Of a stretch of DNA of 20,050 nt, positions 1 through 8,243 are shown piece after piece. Numbering within the stretch: position 1 is the first letter of the stretch; each line of letters starts with the position of its first letter. Both the position numbers and the translations under genes were made by a program. Under the pieces are notes generated by a model that searched no databases, was not told where the DNA came from, and worked only from the letters and a program-made list of their open reading frames with translations. Source of the DNA: JAKSCF01 sp028279945 (GTDB taxonomy: Bacteria; Bacillota; Clostridia; Peptostreptococcales; JAAYPU01); the NCBI GenBank assembly GCA_028279945.1, contig JANQMT010000150.1, positions 1 to 20,050 of the forward strand. The letters run 5' to 3'.

Positions 1-78
1 ATTTAATCTAACTAAAATAAGTTTTTAAAGAGTCGGGATATCCCGACTCTTTAAAAACTTATTTTAGTTAGATTAAAT
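1..78. repeat. perfect 78-bp palindrome at window edge
   Basis: Bases 1-39 are the exact reverse complement of bases 40-78, with no mismatch and no spacer. The centre is AGTCGGGAT/ATCCCGACT. The right arm contains the stop codon and last three codons of the SLH gene, which ends at 68. In RNA from the minus strand it would fold into a stem of about 37 bp with an ATAT loop. No U-run directly follows the GC-rich core, so it is not a textbook intrinsic terminator, although it could act as one. The palindrome begins exactly at base 1, so its true outer limit is unknown. It may be genuine DNA or a fold-back artefact at a contig end. Confidence 0.95.
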
Positions 79-2722
79 TTTCTTTATCCATAAATTTTAC
101 ATAATCTTCATAATCATCTTCTTCAATTACGACTATCAGGTCAGCCTCTCCATCTTCATCATAAAGAACGATTACAAAATCATCTCTACGGATGTCGCTT
201 TCTCCTCCAACTTCGATTTCATCCGGTTTTTCATCCTTGAATACGGTTACATATACTACCTTATCATCTGCTAATTCTACAAATCCTTCGCCCTCAAGAT
301 CAAATCCATTGCTTCCTTTATCTTCAACCTTACCAAAATCGTATCCATATTGTGCAGCATCATTATTACCGACATCTTGGGGACCACGTCTACCTAGACT
401 ACTGTGAGTTCTAACCATCGTAGCACTACTGATTTCACCAGCATTATATTCTACTACATATACGAAATGATCATGATCCTCATCTTCTAGATCAGTTGTA
501 TCTGCAATCTTAGTAACTGCATCACCGTCAACAAAACCTTCTACTTCAGTTTTGTCATCCTCAATTTCAACGATACTGTTAACAGCAAAGTATTCATTTT
601 CTGAAGTTCCTTGGAAGATTACCATAACATCAATGTCACCCTCATCTAAGCTATATAGAGCGTTATAGTCATCACCATCTTTAAGTTCATTGACAACATC
701 CCAATCATCATCGTCACCGTCTGTTAAGGAATAATCAGGAACAGGTGGAGTATTTATAAGATCAGCGTCATCTGATACATCAAAGATTACAGGTGCACTG
801 ACAAATCCTTCGCCACTCCACTTATCGCTCTTTTCGCTGTAATCGTCATCACCCTTTAAAGTAGAACCTGTAATCACTGCTGTTAGCTCATCAATATCGC
901 CTGACTTATCAAGTTTGTAAGATACTACTAATACTTGATCAGGATTTTCAAAAGTTGAAGTGCCTGATACACCAAACGCTGTATCAAGGTACGAGCCCCA
1001 AACACCGTCGGATATAAGTGCAGCTTCTGTATCTTCATCATCAACATCTACATCGAAAGTAGTTGTATCACCTTCGCTTGTGAAAAGTCTAAGTTTTGCA
1101 TCTACAGTACCACTTTTATCATCTGCTGCAACTACGATACCATATTGATCCGGTGTTGTTTCTATTTCTGAAGAAGCATGAATATATCCAAATTCGTCAA
1201 GTCTTACTTCATAAACATCACCAATACTAAATTCATTTTGATCAACATCTTCGTCACAGTCAACAACATGTAGTTCATTTACAGTAAATTTATATGTGTT
1301 GCCATCTGTATCAATAACTTTTTTCTCATCTTTTTTCCTGATTTTGATTTCTACTACTTCTCTTGTAACTACAAATTTTACTTTGTCGTATTCTTTTGTA
1401 TCTTCGTTTTCGTCACCAGAAGAAGCATATACCGTTACGACATCATCTTCTTCGATATCTTTAAGGCTGTCTACAGCACCTTCAACGATGATATTAGCCA
1501 TATCAAGTTCATCACCATCATTATCTACTGTAGGTAATTCAACACCAAATACTTCACCTTCATCATCTTCAAGAACATCTTTAATGTCATCCATATCATC
1601 GTCTTCTACTAGATACGAATCAGTAGGTGCCCATGCAACGATACCGTCAATAGTAGCAAATTCATCATCATCATCATCATCAAGCTCACCATAAACAGTC
1701 ATGTCAAATCCATCTAAGAAATCACTTACAGCTTCATAGTTTGCTTCTCCACCATTTAGGAAAATGTCTGTATTAGTTTTAATTTTAGAAACATCAAATG
1801 TTTCTCCATCAGCATCTTCAACTTCAGAGTCATCCTTATCAAATTCACCGGTAACGATGTCACTATTAACATCATCGATAGCAATGATAGGATCTTTTTC
1901 TTCATAATCGCCTTCATAATCGTCATCATCATCTAGTCTGTATACATCTACATCTGCGTATACATAATCAGTAAGGTCAATTAATGTGTAATCTTCATCG
2001 CCTACCCAATCAGCTTCAATTATTTCGCCTTCTTGCAAGTAGCAATCTAATTTGTTAAGGAAAGTAATTTTATTCTTTTTAGAATCTTCTTTTCCCTTAA
2101 CTTCCATATCTTTGTTTACAGTTACATTTTGAACATCAAGAGAATTGTAAAGCATTTTTGCAATTGAACCTCTGTCTGATGCTGCTGCATAAACAACCTT
2201 CACACCATCAGTAATATCAAGCTCATCTGCTAAAGATACGTAGTTTACCGGCCAATTTCCAACTAAATCTTCGGCGCCGTCAATGTATCCAAGTGCTCTT
2301 ACAACCATAGTAGTTGCTTCTGCAAAAGAAACTTGTGCATCAGGTTTAAATGTTCCATCCGGATATCCATTTACAACACCCTTACCGGCAATAACTGCAA
2401 CATATTTGTCTGCCCAATGGCCTGACATATCGCTGAAGTTACTTGCATTCACATAATCTGCAGAACTACCAAGTCCTAAGATTCTTACAATAAGTGCAGC
2501 CATTTCTGCCCTTGTTACAGCTCCCTCCGGCTTATAAGTTCCATCCGGATAGCCTGTTACAACGTTAAGTGCCATTAATACTTGTACTGCAGTCTCATAT
2601 TTAGTGCCTTCTACGTCTGCAGGTACATCTTTGATAGCTGAATCAGTGTCTGCAGCAAATGCAAAACCGAAGCTGCCAAGTACTAATGAAAGTACAAGTA
2701 CGAGTGAAAGTACTTTTCGCAT
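68..2722 (-). CDS. secreted SLH-domain (S-layer-type) protein, highly acidic
   Basis: An 884-residue exported surface protein, probably an S-layer or S-layer-associated protein held to wall polymers by SLH domains. Residues 1-24 form a signal peptide (basic MRK, Leu/Val-rich core, AFA-A cleavage site). SLH repeats lie at about 28-83 (with TGYPDGTYKP and TRAEMAAL) and 95-145 (NGYPDGTFKP), and a more diverged third at about 153-197. The remaining ~680 residues match no family I recognise. They are extremely rich in Asp and Glu, including a run of six Asp near residue 346, with beta-strand-like spacing that could bind calcium or suit a saline environment (inference). The ATG is preceded by AAAGGAGGAA at 2730-2739. 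The gene has its own promoter and a ~150-nt leader. The last codons lie inside the edge palindrome. Confidence 0.9.
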   Translation of the reverse strand: MRKVLSLVLVLSLVLGSFGFAFAADTDSAIKDVPADVEGTKYETAVQVLMALNVVTGYPDGTYKPEGAVTRAEMAALIVRILGLGSSADYVNASNFSDMSGHWADKYVAVIAGKGVVNGYPDGTFKPDAQVSFAEATTMVVRALGYIDGAEDLVGNWPVNYVSLADELDITDGVKVVYAAASDRGSIAKMLYNSLDVQNVTVNKDMEVKGKEDSKKNKITFLNKLDCYLQEGEIIEADWVGDEDYTLIDLTDYVYADVDVYRLDDDDDYEGDYEEKDPIIAIDDVNSDIVTGEFDKDDSEVEDADGETFDVSKIKTNTDIFLNGGEANYEAVSDFLDGFDMTVYGELDDDDDDEFATIDGIVAWAPTDSYLVEDDDMDDIKDVLEDDEGEVFGVELPTVDNDGDELDMANIIVEGAVDSLKDIEEDDVVTVYASSGDENEDTKEYDKVKFVVTREVVEIKIRKKDEKKVIDTDGNTYKFTVNELHVVDCDEDVDQNEFSIGDVYEVRLDEFGYIHASSEIETTPDQYGIVVAADDKSGTVDAKLRLFTSEGDTTTFDVDVDDEDTEAALISDGVWGSYLDTAFGVSGTSTFENPDQVLVVSYKLDKSGDIDELTAVITGSTLKGDDDYSEKSDKWSGEGFVSAPVIFDVSDDADLINTPPVPDYSLTDGDDDDWDVVNELKDGDDYNALYSLDEGDIDVMVIFQGTSENEYFAVNSIVEIEDDKTEVEGFVDGDAVTKIADTTDLEDEDHDHFVYVVEYNAGEISSATMVRTHSSLGRRGPQDVGNNDAAQYGYDFGKVEDKGSNGFDLEGEGFVELADDKVVYVTVFKDEKPDEIEVGGESDIRRDDFVIVLYDEDGEADLIVVIEEDDYEDYVKFMDKENLI

Positions 2723-2877
2723 AAAATGTTCCTCCTTTTGTATTTAAAAAATAATTAAATTTTTGAAAGGGCCATAATTTGATGAATTGTCAAACCATCT
2801 CCCCCTTCAAAAGATAATCTGACGATTTATATAGAAGCGGTTGTATGTTGGACATACCCCACATTCTATCTCGTTTA

Positions 2878-2906
2878 ATTATACTATTGTAAAAATAGCC
2901 AGTCAA
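2878..2906 (-). promoter_or_regulatory. sigma-A-type promoter of the SLH gene
   Basis: On the minus strand there is TTGACT (2906-2901), a 17-bp spacer, and TATAAT (2883-2878). This is 11 of 12 consensus positions at ideal spacing. Transcription would start near 2871, giving a leader of about 150 nt. The leader contains a small inverted repeat, GTATGT/ACATAC (2843-2857), just after the start. The -35 is half of the palindrome AGTCAA-TGTC-TTGACT (2901-2916), which could be an operator. Confidence 0.75.
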
Positions 2907-2916
2907 TGTCTTGACT

Positions 2917-3128
2917 GTTTTGTAATATAACTGTAATAAAGATGGTTTTTGGTTTAATATTTACGAATCAATATAGGAATTAAATGTGGATTCGTCACTA
3001 TCATTTCAATATCTCGGCACCATCATCTACTAGACATATTATAAACCCAATATATCGGAATGTCTATTACGGGAATGTTACAATATGATTTCAATTTGAG
3101 TTAGGGGATAGGTTGTGTTAGGGGACAG
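2917..3128. other. intergenic region without genes
   Basis: The stretch between the SLH promoter and the pyrG terminator has no supportable ORF. I see two spaced inverted repeats with 7-bp arms: ACGAATC (2963-2969) with GATTCGT (2989-2995), and TAGACAT (3031-3037) with ATGTCTA (3060-3066). A short imperfect duplication, TTAGGGGATA/TTAGGGGACA, occurs near 3111-3126. None is strong enough to assign a function. Confidence 0.5.
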
Positions 3129-3161
3129 AAAAAGAAGGCTTTGCGTTGCAAAGACCTTCCT
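3129..3161 (-). terminator. intrinsic terminator of pyrG
   Basis: On the minus strand GAAGG-T-CTTTGC, loop AAC, then GCAAAG-CCTTC, followed by TTTTT. This gives an 11-bp stem with one bulged base at 3134-3159 and a U-run. It lies about 40 bp past the pyrG stop. Confidence 0.85.
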
Positions 3162-3196
3162 TTTTTAAGCTTAATCTTAAACTAATAATAACAAAG

Positions 3197-4792
3197 TTAT
3201 TTTTTTGCTGCATTTATGAACTCTTTGAATAGCGGGTGGGGTCTTGTGGGTCTGGATTTGAATTCTGGGTGGAATTGTCCGGCTACGTACCATGGGTGGT
3301 CTTTTAACTCTATGATCTCTACAAGCCGATCATCCGGGGATAAACCGCATATTTTCAAACCGGCTTCTGCAAATTGTTCTCTATAGATATTATTAAATTC
3401 GTAGCGATGCCGATGCCTTTCATAGATTAAGCCCTCATTATAAGCCTTTTCTCCAAGAGAATCCTTTATCATTTTACAAGGATAGAGTCCTAATCTCATG
3501 GTGCCGCCCATGTCGGATATATCTTTTTGGTCCGGCATTAGGTCGATGACCGGATAAGGGGTATCCGGATTTATTTCTGATGAATGAGCGCCTTTAAGAC
3601 CTAATACATTTCGGGCAAACTCGATGACTGCAATATGCATCCCTAAACAAATTCCCAGGAAAGGGATTTTATTTTCTCTGGCATACTTAGCAGCACTTAT
3701 TTTTCCTTCTATTCCTCTGTCTCCAAAGCCTCCCGGTATCAGAATACCACCTGAATCTTTTAAGATCTCATGTGCATTGCTTTCATTGATATCTTCTGAA
3801 TGTATCCATTGTATATCGATTTTGGTATCGTTTGCTATGCCTGCATGCTTTAAAGCCTCAGCTACCGATAAATAAGCATCCTTTAATTCTACATATTTTC
3901 CGACTAAAGCAATTTTTGTTACTTTTTTCAGCGCTTTTTCTTTTGACACAACACTTTTCCATTCCTCCAGGTCAGGCTTTTTGCAGTCTATTTTTAATTG
4001 TTTGCATACGATATCCGCAAAACCATTCTTTTCTAATACCAGTGGGACTTCATACAAAGAATCAGCATTGCTGTTTTCTATAACACTCTCGCTGTCCACG
4101 TTACAGAAAAGAGCAATCTTGTCTTTTACTTCTTGTGTTAATGGTTTTTCTGTACGGCAAACAATGGAATCGGGTTGGATACCAATTTCTCTCAGCTCTT
4201 TAACGCTGTGTTGTGTCGGCTTGGTTTTAATTTCTCCTGTTGCGGAAAGGTAAGGAATCAAGGTAACGTGAATATACATCACACGGTCTTGTCCTACATC
4301 GTATTTGATTTGTCGTATGGCCTCTAAAAAGGGCTCGCTTTCTATATCTCCTACCGTACCGCCAATTTCAGTAATAACAATATCTGCATCGTCTTGCTGC
4401 CCGACTCGTACTACTCGTTCTTTAATGGCATTGGTAATATGCGGGATCACCTGTACGGTAGCCCCTAGGAATTCTCCTTTTCTCTCTTTATTTAAGATTG
4501 TCCAATATATTTTTCCTGATGTTACGTTACAATACTTGTTGAGATTAACATCTATAAACCTTTCATAATGCCCTAAGTCTAAATCGGTTTCTGCGCCGTC
4601 ATCGGTAACAAATACTTCCCCGTGCTGGTAAGGACTCATGGTTCCGGGATCAATATTGATATATGGATCGAATTTTTGAATCATTACTTTTAGCCCTCTG
4701 CTTTTCAGAAGACATCCCAATGACGCAGCAGTAATTCCTTTTCCTAAAGAGGATACGACTCCTCCGGTTATAAATATGTACTTTGTTGACAT
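3197..4792 (-). CDS. pyrG: CTP synthase
   Basis: Glutamine-hydrolysing CTP synthase, which converts UTP to CTP with ATP and glutamine in the cytoplasm (last step of pyrimidine nucleotide synthesis). With the ATG at 4792 the product is 531 residues, the usual family length. The N-terminal synthetase domain has GGVVSSLGKG (10-19). The C-terminal class I glutamine amidotransferase domain (about 292-530) has oxyanion-loop GGFGDRG, nucleophile Cys382 in GICLG, and His508/Glu510 in HPEF. A TTG 11 codons upstream (4825) is in frame, but it has no ribosome site and would add a non-conserved tail. The ATG at 4792 follows GGGGGTG. The gene appears monocistronic, with its own terminator. I could not find a convincing promoter or the G-initiating attenuator known for pyrG in Bacillus. 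Confidence 0.97.
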   Translation of the reverse strand: MSTKYIFITGGVVSSLGKGITAASLGCLLKSRGLKVMIQKFDPYINIDPGTMSPYQHGEVFVTDDGAETDLDLGHYERFIDVNLNKYCNVTSGKIYWTILNKERKGEFLGATVQVIPHITNAIKERVVRVGQQDDADIVITEIGGTVGDIESEPFLEAIRQIKYDVGQDRVMYIHVTLIPYLSATGEIKTKPTQHSVKELREIGIQPDSIVCRTEKPLTQEVKDKIALFCNVDSESVIENSNADSLYEVPLVLEKNGFADIVCKQLKIDCKKPDLEEWKSVVSKEKALKKVTKIALVGKYVELKDAYLSVAEALKHAGIANDTKIDIQWIHSEDINESNAHEILKDSGGILIPGGFGDRGIEGKISAAKYARENKIPFLGICLGMHIAVIEFARNVLGLKGAHSSEINPDTPYPVIDLMPDQKDISDMGGTMRLGLYPCKMIKDSLGEKAYNEGLIYERHRHRYEFNNIYREQFAEAGLKICGLSPDDRLVEIIELKDHPWYVAGQFHPEFKSRPTRPHPLFKEFINAAKK

Positions 4793-4796
4793 GATA

Positions 4797-4803
4797 CACC
4801 CCC
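4797..4803 (-). promoter_or_regulatory. G-run ribosome binding site deciding the pyrG start
   Basis: GGGGGTG sits 4 nt before the ATG at 4792. It resembles the GGAGGTG anti-SD complement with A replaced by G, still able to pair through a G-U wobble. It supports the ATG at 4792 over the TTG at 4825. Confidence 0.6.
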
Positions 4804-5161
4804 AAAAAAATTTAATTTTAAACAAGAAAACTTATAGAAAACTAAGAAATACAAAAAAACATATTTAATCTCATATATATTTCCCTTATATTTTTTTAAT
4901 ATAAGTTGACATCTATATTAATAAGGAAGTCTTTTATACTAGAAGAAAATCTATTATTTAGATCATTATATAAGTTAAAGACAAGTTATTATTTGTTAAT
5001 TTATAGCAATTAAGAAAATAGACTACATATCTAACGTGAGCGCTTTGCTTTAAAATATTAGGATTTAAAGGAATAAATTAAATTGGAAAATGCTTTGAAT
5101 AATCTCCTCTACTATTTTAATCTAAATCCTTTTATATATCTATAATAAATTTTATTTTTAA
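4804..5161. other. divergent intergenic region, very AT-rich
   Basis: This region separates the divergent pyrG and DUF1846 genes and contains no credible ORF. Several A/T-rich -10-like hexamers exist on the minus strand (for example ATTATA at 4965-4970 on plus), but none has a matching -35 at 16-18 bp, so the pyrG promoter is not resolved. A weak inverted repeat, AGGATTTA (5060-5067) with TAAATCCT (5123-5130), is visible. No attenuator hairpin is evident before pyrG. Confidence 0.5.
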
Positions 5162-5190
5162 TTGTTTTTATCGACAAAAAATGATATTAT
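5162..5190 (+). promoter_or_regulatory. candidate promoter of the DUF1846 gene
   Basis: TTGTTT (5162-5167), 17-bp spacer, TATTAT (5185-5190). The -10 matches 5 of 6 consensus positions, and the -35 only the TTG. It lies about 30 bp before the start codon in an AT-rich region. The assignment is tentative. Confidence 0.4.
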
Positions 5191-5208
5191 ATCTAAGTTA
5201 ATTTAGAA

Positions 5209-5215
5209 GAGGGAG
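5209..5215 (+). promoter_or_regulatory. ribosome binding site deciding the DUF1846 start
   Basis: GAGGGAG ends 9 nt before the TTG at 5225 but only 3 nt before the GTG at 5219. Spacing therefore favours TTG, which also gives the M-x-IGF N-terminus I expect for the family. Confidence 0.5.
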
Positions 5216-5224
5216 TGAGTGTGC

Positions 5225-6709
5225 TTGCAGATTGGATTCAATAATGACTTATATATTGAAAAACAGACGGAACATATACTAAAGAGAATCGAAAGATTTG
5301 ACAATAAGCTTTACCTAGAGTTTGGCGGGAAACTTTTTGATGATTTTCATGCTGCCAGAGTACTTCCAGGTTTTGATGTCAATGCAAAGGTTAAGCTGTT
5401 ACATAAACTGAGAGACAAAGCCGAAATAATATTTTCTATTCACGCAGGGGATATTGAACGTAATAAAATTCGTTCAGATGTTGGAATAACTTATGATATG
5501 GAAGTTATGAGGTTAATAGATAATTTTAATAATTGGGAGATTCCTATCAACAGTGTGGTAATTACCAGGTATGCAGAACAGCCTTCTGCTGATATTTTTA
5601 TCAAGAAACTTAAGATGAGGGGTGTTAAAACCTATATTCATCGGCATATACAAGGCTATCCTCATGATATTGATACCATCGTAAGTGATGAGGGTTATGG
5701 CATTAACTCATATGTTGAAACTACTAAACCCCTTGTGGTGGTTACCGCACCGGGTCCCGGCAGCGGAAAGCTTGCTACAGCTCTTTCTCAGCTCTATCAT
5801 GAGCATAAGAGAGGTGTTAAGGCCGGTTATGCAAAATTTGAGACTTTCCCTATTTGGAATCTTCCATTGATGCATCCGGTTAACATTGCTTATGAAGCAG
5901 CCACTATAGATCTTAAGGATGTTAATATGATTGATCCTTTTCATTTAGATACTTATGGGGAAACTACCGTTAATTACAATAGGGACATTGAAGTTTTTCC
6001 TATTGTTAAAACCATCCTATCCACCATTGTAGGAGATGATTCTAATTATAAGTCCCCTACCGATATGGGTGTCAATATGGCCGGTTATGGTATATTTGAT
6101 GATGCGGTGGTAAAGGAAGCTGGAAAACAAGAAATTATAAGAAGGTATTATAAGTCCTGGTGCGATCATAAACAAGGGATTATAGACTTAGAAACCGCAC
6201 AAAGAATAAATGTCATTATGAAAGAACTCAATTTAAAGCCGGAGGACAGGCTGGTGGTACAACCGGCAAAGGAAAAATCAGAGAAAACAGGTGTTCCTGC
6301 TATGGCAATTATGCTTCATGATGGCAGGATTGTTACCGGTAAAGCTTCTTCTTTGATGAATGCTTCTGCTAGTGCTATACTAAATTCCATTAAAGTTTTA
6401 TCGGATATTTCGGATGAGATTTTGTTGATATCGCCTATTGTATTGGAGCCTATATTGAACCTTAAAAAGGATACCCTTGGAAGCAAAAATCCCGTGTTGA
6501 ATCTTGAGGAAATATTAATTGCTTTAAGTATCAGTGCAGCTACCAATCCAACTGCAGCTTTGGCAATGACAAAGCTGGAATGTCTTAAAAACTTTGAAGC
6601 ACATTCATCCAATATTATCAGCCAAGCTGATGAAAATATATTTAGGAAATTAGGTATTCATATTACTTGTGAGCCGGAGTTTCCGACTAAGGATTTGTAT
6701 TTTGTGTAA
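5225..6709 (+). CDS. DUF1846 domain-containing protein
   Basis: A 494-residue cytoplasmic protein, recognised as a full-length DUF1846 (PF08903) member from its N-terminus (QIGFNND, YLEFGGKL), the RSDVGITYD segment, HRHIQGYPHDID, and the APGPGSGK loop (175-182). The biochemical role of the family is not known to me. The loop resembles a Walker A motif, but the first Gly is Ala and Leu follows the Lys, so nucleotide binding is only a possibility. There is no signal peptide or membrane segment. It is the only plus-strand gene in the window and stands alone, with a candidate promoter upstream and a hairpin terminator downstream. Start choice: TTG at 5225 rather than GTG at 5219, on ribosome-site spacing. 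The difference is two codons. Confidence 0.9.
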   Translation: MQIGFNNDLYIEKQTEHILKRIERFDNKLYLEFGGKLFDDFHAARVLPGFDVNAKVKLLHKLRDKAEIIFSIHAGDIERNKIRSDVGITYDMEVMRLIDNFNNWEIPINSVVITRYAEQPSADIFIKKLKMRGVKTYIHRHIQGYPHDIDTIVSDEGYGINSYVETTKPLVVVTAPGPGSGKLATALSQLYHEHKRGVKAGYAKFETFPIWNLPLMHPVNIAYEAATIDLKDVNMIDPFHLDTYGETTVNYNRDIEVFPIVKTILSTIVGDDSNYKSPTDMGVNMAGYGIFDDAVVKEAGKQEIIRRYYKSWCDHKQGIIDLETAQRINVIMKELNLKPEDRLVVQPAKEKSEKTGVPAMAIMLHDGRIVTGKASSLMNASASAILNSIKVLSDISDEILLISPIVLEPILNLKKDTLGSKNPVLNLEEILIALSISAATNPTAALAMTKLECLKNFEAHSSNIISQADENIFRKLGIHITCEPEFPTKDLYFV

Positions 6710-6760
6710 ACTAGTAATGATTTCATTTAAACAGTGTAGATAAATTAATGATTATTGTTT

Positions 6761-6790
6761 AGGGTGGCCACAAAAGTGCCACCCTTATTT
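6761..6790 (+). terminator. shared hairpin terminator between convergent genes
   Basis: GGGTGGC (6762-6768) pairs with GCCACCC (6778-6784), followed on the plus strand by TTATTT. It lies between the convergent DUF1846 and S41 protease genes. The minus-strand tail (TAAACAAT) is poor, so it is mainly a plus-strand terminator and may act weakly in the other direction. Confidence 0.7.
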
Positions 6791-6801
6791 AAATCTTATT
6801 T

Positions 6802-8226
6802 TTATTTTAGTATCTCTATTGCTTTTTCTAGCTGTGCATCTCTATTTAAATTGTTTAGGTAATCGACAATTTCTGTTTCTAGCAGGTCTCTTGTGGTATG
6901 GTCTAAGACGCCATATGGAAAGATTCCTTTTGCTGTTTGAAAATGTTTGATGGCTTCAAAAGTTACTTCATCTAATATTCCTGTTACTCGCACTTGGTCA
7001 TATCCTAAGAATGCAAGTCTTTGCTGTGCGCCAAATACATTTAACCCTTGGTCGTTTAAAGTGGGTTTTTGGGATTCAATCATTGGGGCAAATTGTTCGG
7101 CTTGCTCTACAAGTTCATCAAAATCCGGGTTGGCTTTATTTTCTATTACAATATCCGGTGTAATGCCATTTTGGTGAATAACATTTTTATTGGGTGTCAG
7201 AAAATGGGCTACTGTCAACTTCATGCCGCCACCATTTTTAAGGTTGAGAGATGTTTGAGCAGAACCTTTTCCGAATGTTTGAGTGCCTATTATGGTTCCT
7301 GAATTGCTGTCTTGTATGGCACCTGCCATTATTTCTGAAGCACTGGCAGTGCCGCCATTTACTAGAACCGCAACAGGAATATCTATTTGTGGTGTTTCGG
7401 ATTCATAAGTTTCCGTAATTTCTCCCTTTGATTCAAAGTGCATGATAGGTCCTTTTGGAACGATTGCCTCTGCTACCTCTAAAGCCGTATTGATATAGCC
7501 CCCGCCATTGTTTCTTAAGTCAATAATTAAGGACTGTATATTTTCTTCTCTTAGTTTTGCTAAAGCATCTTTAAATTCTTCTCCGGTATTACTGTCAAAG
7601 CTTACAATTCGAATATAGCCAATATGATTTTCTTTCACTTCATGGGATACTGAAGATAGTTTTATGGTTTCTCTTATAATTTCAAACTGAAGATTTTCTG
7701 CATACCCTTCTCTTTTTATGCCTACGGTTACTTTCGTACCGGGTTCGCCTCTTAATAAGCTTACAATATATTCTGAAGTAGCCTCTGATACATCTTCTCC
7801 ATCTACACTTACAATAACATCACCTGATAATATGCCTGCTTCATAGGAAGGACCATCTGCCATAGCAGATATAACGACACACTGATTGTCTTTTGTTGTA
7901 ATAACAACTCCTATTCCTGTATATTCACCGGAAACGGATTCAACAAAATCATCATACTCATCATTTCTTGTAAAATAAGTGCTATACGGGTCCAATGCTT
8001 CAAAAAATCCATTATATACTTCATCTACGATTTTTTCATAATCGATATCGTCAGCATATTTCGCATCCACATACTTGACTAAGTCTTTTAAAAAATCCAA
8101 CTGCTCGTCCACATAAGTGATATCTTTCTCTTCCTCTGCAAAAGCCATATTGGCTAAAGAAAAGAATATCATTAAAAATGCTATAACTAATGCTAGTATA
8201 CGTGCTATTCTCTTTTTATTTTTCAC
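6802..8226 (-). CDS. S41 family C-terminal processing protease with peptidoglycan-binding domain
   Basis: A 474-residue exported serine protease of the CtpA/CtpB type. Residues 1-30 are a signal peptide or anchor (basic start, long hydrophobic stretch, AFA). A PDZ domain spans about 103-175. The S41 catalytic domain follows, with Ser295 (GGTASASE), Lys320 (TFGKG) and Gln324 forming the expected Ser-Lys-Gln set. A C-terminal peptidoglycan-binding domain type 1 lies at about 393-450. CtpB of this family cleaves sporulation signalling proteins in Bacillus; whether this enzyme does is inference. The start is GTG at 8226 with AGGAGAG upstream. It lies 17 bp after the DUF1934 gene and so is the third gene of the ddl operon, ending at the hairpin near 6775. 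Confidence 0.93.
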   Translation of the reverse strand: MKNKKRIARILALVIAFLMIFFSLANMAFAEEEKDITYVDEQLDFLKDLVKYVDAKYADDIDYEKIVDEVYNGFFEALDPYSTYFTRNDEYDDFVESVSGEYTGIGVVITTKDNQCVVISAMADGPSYEAGILSGDVIVSVDGEDVSEATSEYIVSLLRGEPGTKVTVGIKREGYAENLQFEIIRETIKLSSVSHEVKENHIGYIRIVSFDSNTGEEFKDALAKLREENIQSLIIDLRNNGGGYINTALEVAEAIVPKGPIMHFESKGEITETYESETPQIDIPVAVLVNGGTASASEIMAGAIQDSNSGTIIGTQTFGKGSAQTSLNLKNGGGMKLTVAHFLTPNKNVIHQNGITPDIVIENKANPDFDELVEQAEQFAPMIESQKPTLNDQGLNVFGAQQRLAFLGYDQVRVTGILDEVTFEAIKHFQTAKGIFPYGVLDHTTRDLLETEIVDYLNNLNRDAQLEKAIEILK

Positions 8227-8243
8227 TTGCTTCTCTCCTTTTA

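Noticed and set aside
192..1694. Open frames on the plus strand (192-407, 960-1148, 1296-1694), Ser- and Thr-rich
   Set aside because: They are the reverse-strand shadow of the Asp/Glu-rich SLH gene. They have no ribosome sites and low-complexity translations.
4793..4990. CTP-sensing attenuator before pyrG as in Bacillus
   Set aside because: I found neither a clear promoter with a GGG start nor a terminator hairpin between 4793 and 4990.
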